A model generated the notes under the pieces. That model did not search any database and was not told where the DNA came from. It was given only the letters and a program-made list of their open reading frames with translations. DNA of 48,384 bases from Actibacterium sp. MT2.3-13A (GTDB lineage: Bacteria > Pseudomonadota > Alphaproteobacteria > Rhodobacterales > Rhodobacteraceae): contig NZ_JAGSOU010000021.1 of the NCBI RefSeq assembly GCF_018139985.1, forward strand, positions 1-48,384, given 5' to 3'. Position numbers and translations under genes: made by a program. Position 1 is the stretch's first letter. Every line of letters begins with the position of its first letter. This document shows, piece by piece, positions 42,483 through 48,384 of this stretch.

Positions 42483-43388
42483 TCAGGTCAGGGTGTCGGT
42501 GCTTTTGCTGCTGCTGTGGCTGGGGTCCAGCACGTCGCGGATGGCGTCGCCCAGCACGTTGAAGGCCAGCATCAGCATCACCAGCGCGACGGTGGGCCAG
42601 ATCACCAGCCAGGGCGCGATGGTGATGAAGTCGCGCCCCTTGGACAGCATGCTGCCCCAGTCGGCCTGCGGCGGGCTGACGCCCAGCCCGAGAAAGCTGA
42701 GCGAGGCGTAGGCCAGCTGCGCCGTCGACATGCTGAGCGCGGCCAGAACGATGACGGGCGGCATCACGTTGGGCAGGATGTGCCGGACCAGGATGGTCGG
42801 GGTGTTGACCCCCGCCAGCCGCGCGGCGTCCAGATATTCGCTGGTCTTGATGCTCAGCGCGCTGGCGCGGGCGATGCGGGCAAAGCGCGGCGAATAGACG
42901 ATGGCGATGGCCAGCGAGGCGTTGAACAGCCCCGGCCCCAGCACCGCCACCAGGATGATCGCCAGAAGCAACGTGGGAAAGGCGAACAGCACGTCCTGGC
43001 TGCGGTTCAGCACGCTGTCGACCATGCCGCCGAAATAGCCCGAGATCACCCCGATCAGCACGCCGATAGCCATCGCGATCGAAACCGACAGGAAGGCCAC
43101 CGCCACCGCGATCCGTGACCCGTCGATCACCCGGCTTAGGGTGTCGCGGCCCAGCTCGTCGGTGCCGAACCAATGCTGCGCGGAGGGCGCGGACAGCAGG
43201 TTGAGGTAATCGTTGGCGTTGGGGTCGTAGGGCGCGACCATCCGCCCGAACAGGGCGAGCAGGATGAACAGCGCCATGATGGCAAGTCCAAAGGCGCCGC
43301 CCTTGTGGCGCAGCAGCTGGTCCAGCAGGTAGGGCCGGCGCAGGCGGGTCTTGGGCAGCGGAGCGGAAGGGGCCGTGCTCATGGTCAT
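42483..43388 (-). CDS. Dipeptide/opine/nickel-type ABC permease (DppC-like)
   Basis: A 301-residue inner-membrane permease with an N-terminal membrane anchor and about six segments in all. It has the family start HWFGTDELGRDTLSRV and the EYLDAARLAGV coupling helix that contacts the ATPases, then FLGLGVSPPQADWGSML. It pairs with the DppB-like permease whose end it overlaps by four bases. This class imports peptides, opines, nickel or glutathione. Confidence 0.93.
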   Translation of the reverse strand: MTMSTAPSAPLPKTRLRRPYLLDQLLRHKGGAFGLAIMALFILLALFGRMVAPYDPNANDYLNLLSAPSAQHWFGTDELGRDTLSRVIDGSRIAVAVAFLSVSIAMAIGVLIGVISGYFGGMVDSVLNRSQDVLFAFPTLLLAIILVAVLGPGLFNASLAIAIVYSPRFARIARASALSIKTSEYLDAARLAGVNTPTILVRHILPNVMPPVIVLAALSMSTAQLAYASLSFLGLGVSPPQADWGSMLSKGRDFITIAPWLVIWPTVALVMLMLAFNVLGDAIRDVLDPSHSSSKSTDTLT

Positions 43389-44332
43389 CGTCCTCTCTGG
43401 CGGGGGTCGAGAAGGGGATAGAGAAGGTCGACCAGCGCGTTGATGATCACGAAGGCGGTGGCGAAGACCAGGGTGGTGGCGGTGACCATCGGGTAGTCGC
43501 GGGTGTTGATCGCCTCCAGCATGCCGCGGCCGAGCCCCGGCAGGCTGAAGATCTGCTCGACCACGATCAGCCCGCCCAGCAGGATGCCCAGCTGGAAGCC
43601 GATGAAGGTGACGATCGGCGGCAGCGCGTTGCGCAGCGCGTGCAGATACTCGATGCGCTTTTCGCGGACCCCGCCGGCGCGGGCGGTGACGACATAGGGC
43701 GCGTGCAGGACCTCAAGCATGGAGGCGCGGGTCATCTGCATGGTCATCGCGGTTATCGGGAAGGCGATGGTCAGCAGCGGCATCGCCATCGAGCGGACAT
43801 GCATCACCGGGTCCTCGGACCAGGGGGTGAAGGAGACATGGAACAGGTCCGGCGCCCAGCGCGATCCGACCAGCAGCAGCAGGATGCCGATCACGAAGAT
43901 CGGCACCGAGAAGGTGAACAGCAGCGTCACGCGGATCAGCACGTCCAGCCGCCGGTTGGCGTGGACCGCGGCGACGATGCCCGCCGGCAAGCCGATGGCG
44001 GTGGAGACCAGCAGGGTCAGCAGCGCCAGTTCCAGCGACACCGGGAACTGCCGGACCAGGTCCGAGGCGACGCTGCGGCCGGTGATCGGCGAGGTCCCGA
44101 AATCGCCCTGCAGGGCGTTGGCGAGCCAGTTGACGTATTGAACGGGCAGGGGCTTGTCGAGGCCCAGCCGCTGGCGCACGGCCTCGAACTGCTCCTGGGT
44201 CGCGCCCTCCTGCCCGACGATGACGCTGGTCATGTCGCCGGGGATCAGGGCCCCGAAGGCGAAGACCAGCGCCGACACCGCCAGCAGAACGAGGGCCACG
44301 CCCAGCAGGCGCATCACGATCATCTTGAGCAT
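43385..44332 (-). CDS. Dipeptide/opine/nickel-type ABC permease (DppB-like)
   Basis: A 315-residue inner-membrane permease with six predicted segments. Typical DppB features are the first membrane helix, the QRLGLDKPLPVQYVNWL segment, GDFGTS, and the PYVVTARAGGVREKRIEYLHALRNAL coupling region. The start was set at 44332, where its ATG shares a base with the upstream ATPase gene stop; a 37-residue extension is not supported. It works with the DppC-like protein. Confidence 0.93.
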   Translation of the reverse strand: MLKMIVMRLLGVALVLLAVSALVFAFGALIPGDMTSVIVGQEGATQEQFEAVRQRLGLDKPLPVQYVNWLANALQGDFGTSPITGRSVASDLVRQFPVSLELALLTLLVSTAIGLPAGIVAAVHANRRLDVLIRVTLLFTFSVPIFVIGILLLLVGSRWAPDLFHVSFTPWSEDPVMHVRSMAMPLLTIAFPITAMTMQMTRASMLEVLHAPYVVTARAGGVREKRIEYLHALRNALPPIVTFIGFQLGILLGGLIVVEQIFSLPGLGRGMLEAINTRDYPMVTATTLVFATAFVIINALVDLLYPLLDPRQRGR

Positions 44333-45331
44333 CACAGGGCCCCCTCTTGAGTGGCGACTTCCCCGGCCCCGGCCTCGGCATAGTGGCAGGCAACGAGATG
44401 ACCCCGCCCGGCATCGCGCAGCAGCGGTTTCTGCTGGGCGCACAGATCGGTGGCCAGCGGGCAGCGGGTATGGAACCGGCAGCCGCTGGGCGGGTTCATC
44501 GGGCTGGGCACGTCGCCGCGCAGCGCGGTGTCGCCGCGGGCGCGCTCGTGCGCCGGATCGGGGAGCAGCGTGGCATTGCGCAGCGCCACCGAATAGGGAT
44601 GCAGCGGCCGGCCGGAGAACTCCTCGGCGGCCGAGGCCTCGACCACTTCGCCGAGATACATCACGATCACCCGGTGGCTGATCGCCTGCACCGCGGCCAG
44701 GTCGTGGCTGATGAACAGGTAGGAGGTGCCGAGGTCCTCCTGCAGATCCAGCAGCAGGTTCAGGATCTGGGCCTGCAACGAGATGTCCAGCGAGGCGATG
44801 GATTCGTCATGCACCACGATCGCCGGGTCGGCGATCAGCGCCCGCGCGATCGAGGCGCGCTGCTGCTGCCCGCCCGACAGCTGATGCGGCTTGCGCGTGG
44901 CCAGCGCCGGGTCGAGCCCGACCAGCGTCAGCATCCGCTCCACCGCCTCGGCGGTATTGCGCACGCCCTTGGCCTGCAGTGGCTCGGCCACGCTGGCCCC
45001 CACCGTTCGGCGCGGGTTCATAGAACCCGAGGGGTTCTGAAACACCATCTGGAACTTTCGCCGGCGCTCCCTCCCGGCGGCGCCGGGTTCCCAGATATCG
45101 CCACCGTCGATCAGCACCCGGCCCTCCGAGGGCTGCAACAGCCCCACCGTCAGCCGCGCCAGGGTGGACTTGCCGCAGCCCGATTCGCCCACGATCCCTA
45201 GGGTCTCGCCGGCCTCGAGGTGCAGCGACACGCCGTCGACCGCGCGCAGCAGCCGGATGTCGCGGGCGCCGCGGCTTCGGACGTGGAACTGCTTTTTCAG
45301 GTTCTCGACCTGCAGCAGCGGGGTCTTGCCT

Positions 45332-45342
<11 letters not shown>
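44332..45342 (-). CDS. ABC transporter ATP-binding protein (DppF/OppF-like)
   Basis: A 336-residue ATPase. Walker A is GESGCGKST, the signature LSGGQQQR, and Walker B reads VVHDESIASLD. The catalytic Glu is kept but the Pro that usually follows (DEP) is Ser. The C-terminal oligopeptide extension has the Cys pattern CRFHTRCPLATDLC typical of OppF-type proteins, some of which bind an iron-sulfur cluster. The start was set at ATG 45342 after AGGAGG; the longer frame is not supported. It overlaps the DppD-like gene by 11 bases. Confidence 0.92.
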
Positions 45343-46345
<1,003 letters not shown>

Positions 46346-46373
46346 TGTTCCGGTTCCCGGCGAATGGTGAGGC

Positions 46374-46414
46374 AAAAGGGGCCGGGGCCACCCGACGCGC
46401 GGTCGGGCAGCCCC
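46374..46414 (-). terminator. Strong hairpin with T run between dppA-like and dppD-like genes
   Basis: On the minus strand GGGGC-TG-CCCGAC pairs with GTCGGG-TG-GCCCC across a CGCGC loop, followed by GGCC and TTTT. It begins 10 bases after the binding-protein stop. A partial terminator or 3-prime stabiliser here would let the binding protein be made in excess over the membrane and ATPase subunits, a common arrangement. Confidence 0.65.
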
Positions 46415-46424
46415 GGGGGAGGGG

Positions 46425-47939
46425 TCACTTCAGTGCCACGCCGGCCAGGAAGGTGCGCGAGATCGTGGCGTCGGGTTCGGCCGAGACGACGTGATCGCCA
46501 TAGGCCACCCAGGCATTGCGCGCCGCGACGGTGATGTCGGGGAAGACCAGGTCATCCTGCATCACGGCGACCTCGGCCAGCTTCGCGGAATACTCCGCCG
46601 CCGGCCCGCTCTTGGCGGCGTTGATCAGGTCGTCCATCTCCTGCGGGTTGGGGCCCTGACGGCCCGGGCGCGGCATGAGATAGAACAGCGGATCCGCCTG
46701 GAAGGCGTATTCGTTGGTCATGATCTCGTATTTCGCCGAGTTCTGCTTATCCAGCCAGACGGCGGTCTGGTTGGCCTCGATGGTCACGCGGATGCCGGCC
46801 TGGGCCATCTGGCCCTTCAGGATTTCCGCGAAGCGGTCCAGGTAGGTGGCATAGCCCGCCAGGTGGTTCAGCGTGATGTCGATGCCGTTGGGATAGCCCG
46901 CCTTGGCCAGCAGTTCCTTGGCCTTGGCGATGTCCTGCTTCTGGTATTTCAGATCGGCCAGTTTCGGGCCCCAGCTGTAGGAGGGAGGCACCTGCGCGCT
47001 GGGCGTGGCCTCACCCAGGAAGGCGCCGGCGACGATCTCGTCGCGGTTCAGCGACAGCGACATCGCGCGGCGGAAGTCGGGGTTGCTGAAGGGCTCCAGG
47101 TTGGTGTTGATGTTCAGCCGCACCGTGTTGGTCGAGCTGACCGCGACGGTGGTAACCTCCGGCACGCGCTTGAGCTGCAGCATGCTTTCGGCGCTGGGGA
47201 ACATCAGGTCGATCTGGCCCGACAGCATGGCCGCGATCTGCGCCGACTGCTCGGGCATGTAGCGGATCTTGAGGTTCTCGACCTTGGCGGCGGCCTCGGG
47301 GTTCCAGTAGTTGTCGTTGCGCTTCAGCACCAGCTCGCTGTTGGGCGCGTAGGAGACCAGCGCGAACGGGCCGGTGCCCAGCATTTCCTGCTTGGGATCG
47401 TGGCTCTTGACCCAATCCGCCTTCATGATGGCCGAGCCCACGACGAAGGGGCTGCCGAGGTTCAGCAGGAAACCCGCGTCGGGGCCGCTGAGGGTGAAGC
47501 GGACGGTGGCGTCATCGACCTTGGCGACCGAGACCAGCGATTTGAACCGGTCCTGCGCGTAGGGCAGGCCGTCGGCCTTGAGCCGCTCGAAGGAGAACAC
47601 GACGTCATCGGCTGTGACCGCGCTGCCGTCCGAGAAACGGGCGCCGTCCCGCAGCGAGAAGTCGTAGACGGTGCCGGTCTCGTCGATCGTCCAGCTGCTG
47701 GCCAGCAGCGGCGTGATGGAACCGTCCAGCTCGGCGCGCACGAGGCCCTCGTAGACCAGCTGCCAGACATACCATGTCCGGATTTGCGACGACTGGATGG
47801 GGTCGAAGGTCTGAGGCACCACGTCCTCGGCGACGATCAGTGTGGACGCCCTGTCCTGGGCATTGGCGGCGCCGGTGGCCCCGAACGCAAGCAGGCCGGC
47901 CGCTGCCAGCCCCGCCAAGTTTCGAATCGCAGATCGCAT
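46425..47939 (-). CDS. Dipeptide/opine-type ABC transporter substrate-binding protein (DppA-like, SBP family 5)
   Basis: A 504-residue periplasmic binding protein of solute-binding family 5. A Sec signal peptide covers residues 1-27, with a likely cut after ANA before QDRAS. Family segments include TFDPIQSSQIRTWYVWQLVYEGLV, LASSWTIDETGTVYDFSLRDGARFSDG and the RRAMSLSLNRDEIV helix. It delivers the substrate to the DppB/C-like permeases. The start was set at ATG 47939 after AGGAGAGGAATTCAG; the 60-residue upstream extension lacks support and would hide the signal peptide. Family 5 proteins bind peptides, opines, nickel chelates, glutathione and sugars. Confidence 0.93.
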   Translation of the reverse strand: MRSAIRNLAGLAAAGLLAFGATGAANAQDRASTLIVAEDVVPQTFDPIQSSQIRTWYVWQLVYEGLVRAELDGSITPLLASSWTIDETGTVYDFSLRDGARFSDGSAVTADDVVFSFERLKADGLPYAQDRFKSLVSVAKVDDATVRFTLSGPDAGFLLNLGSPFVVGSAIMKADWVKSHDPKQEMLGTGPFALVSYAPNSELVLKRNDNYWNPEAAAKVENLKIRYMPEQSAQIAAMLSGQIDLMFPSAESMLQLKRVPEVTTVAVSSTNTVRLNINTNLEPFSNPDFRRAMSLSLNRDEIVAGAFLGEATPSAQVPPSYSWGPKLADLKYQKQDIAKAKELLAKAGYPNGIDITLNHLAGYATYLDRFAEILKGQMAQAGIRVTIEANQTAVWLDKQNSAKYEIMTNEYAFQADPLFYLMPRPGRQGPNPQEMDDLINAAKSGPAAEYSAKLAEVAVMQDDLVFPDITVAARNAWVAYGDHVVSAEPDATISRTFLAGVALK

Positions 47940-48306
47940 CTGAATTCCTCTCCTGTTGTTGTGCGGAAACCGGGGTGCACAGCGGCCGATCGGGCCGGCT
48001 GTCCAGCTTCCTGATTGATCCGGCGCAGGAGTTTTTCTTTGTTCATTGAGATCCGACGCCGCGGCTAGTGTCGCGGCCAGATCGAGAAACAGGCCAATGC
48101 TGATTTGGTATCCGCTCATGCCCGCCGCGCATGGGCGGCGCCGGCGTCAGTTATGAAAAAACAGCATCAAACGATCCGCATACGGCATTTGCGCTTTGCC
48201 GGGGAATGGCTTTCCGTGAAAGAAAACCCTGACCCCACGGGACGCCGCGCCGCGGGCGATGGCGGCGGGGTCTTGCGCGGCATCGACGGCAACAGGATGA
48301 ATGACG
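47940..48306. other. Divergent promoter region between the ABC operon and the amidohydrolase gene
   Basis: About 365 bases that should hold both promoters. An imperfect inverted repeat, CCAATGCTGATTTGG, lies at 48094-48108 and has the general look of a LysR-type site. A 69-residue open frame (48105-48314) crosses the region but shows no domain. No regulator gene is in view. Confidence 0.4.
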
Positions 48307-48384
48307 ATGTATGATCTGCTCCTCAAGGGCGGCCGGGTGATCGACCCGGCGCAGGGCCTCGACGGTCTCTATGACGTGGCCTTC
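48307..48384 (+). CDS. Amidohydrolase, N-terminus only (partial)
   Basis: Only 26 codons are present, reading MYDLLLKGGRVIDPAQGLDG and onwards. This is the typical first strand of amidohydrolases of the dihydroorotase/deacetylase type, before the metal-binding HxH motif. An AGGA site lies nine bases before this ATG; another ATG two codons upstream is closer to it. It is divergent from the ABC operon and may act on the imported compound. The active site is outside the window. Confidence 0.7.
   Translation, partial: MYDLLLKGGRVIDPAQGLDGLYDVAF

Noticed and set aside
48105-48314. 69-codon open frame in the divergent promoter region
   Set aside because: No domain, no clear ribosome site, and it overlaps the start of the amidohydrolase gene.

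Overview
The window is GC-rich, densely packed alphaproteobacterial DNA. The gene content (TRAP importers, FadR-type GntR regulators, a narR-narK-narGHJI locus of the Paracoccus type, BKACE and SDR catabolic genes) suggests a Rhodobacteraceae-like denitrifier or nitrate respirer. This taxonomic call rests on gene content and protein resemblance only. No rRNA, tRNA or CRISPR array was seen.

Region A (1-99) is the end of an IS3-family (IS407-like) insertion sequence that runs off the left edge. Region B (304-14798) looks like one catabolic island. A TRAP transporter (DctP/Q/M) with a MmgE/PrpD protein is divergent from an unusual nitroreductase-methyltransferase fusion. A seven-gene minus-strand operon follows: a PEP mutase/isocitrate lyase-type C-C lyase, an isochorismatase-fold amidase, an FAD dehydrogenase, a second MmgE/PrpD protein, a hydantoinase-like cyclic amidohydrolase, an asparaginase-fold amidase that lacks alpha-amino-binding residues, and a PuuE-like deacetylase. 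A divergent GntR/FCD regulator flanks it. Near-identical palindromes (GTCAACAGTTGAC and GTCAACAGTTTAC) lie in both divergent promoter regions, which suggests one regulon. I read this as a pathway for an unidentified N-containing (cyclic imide, lactam or hydantoin-like) carboxylic acid.

Region C (15148-23428) is a second catabolic unit. It has an SDR and a GntR regulator divergent from a Tat-exported binding protein, a LivH permease, a single-chain LivM-LivG-LivF fusion, a 3-hydroxyacyl-CoA/carnitine-type dehydrogenase and a BKACE enzyme. A perfect 17-bp palindrome sits in the divergent promoter. The logic is uptake, oxidation of a 3-hydroxy acid, then acetyl-CoA-dependent cleavage of the 3-keto acid.

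Region D (23549-38223) is the respiratory nitrate reductase locus: a NarR-like regulator divergent from narK1-narK2-narGHJI, followed by a parvulin-type isomerase, a hemerythrin, a beta-carbonic anhydrase and moeA. A convergent DUF2478 protein lies beyond. FNR/NNR-type boxes precede narR, narK1 and the DUF2478 gene.

Region E (38398-48384) is a dipeptide/opine/nickel-type ABC importer operon in the order A-D-F-B-C. It continues into two different D-2-hydroxyacid dehydrogenases, an unrecognised protein and an NAD-dependent epimerase/dehydrogenase-like protein. An amidohydrolase gene divergent from it is cut by the right edge. The substrate is unknown.
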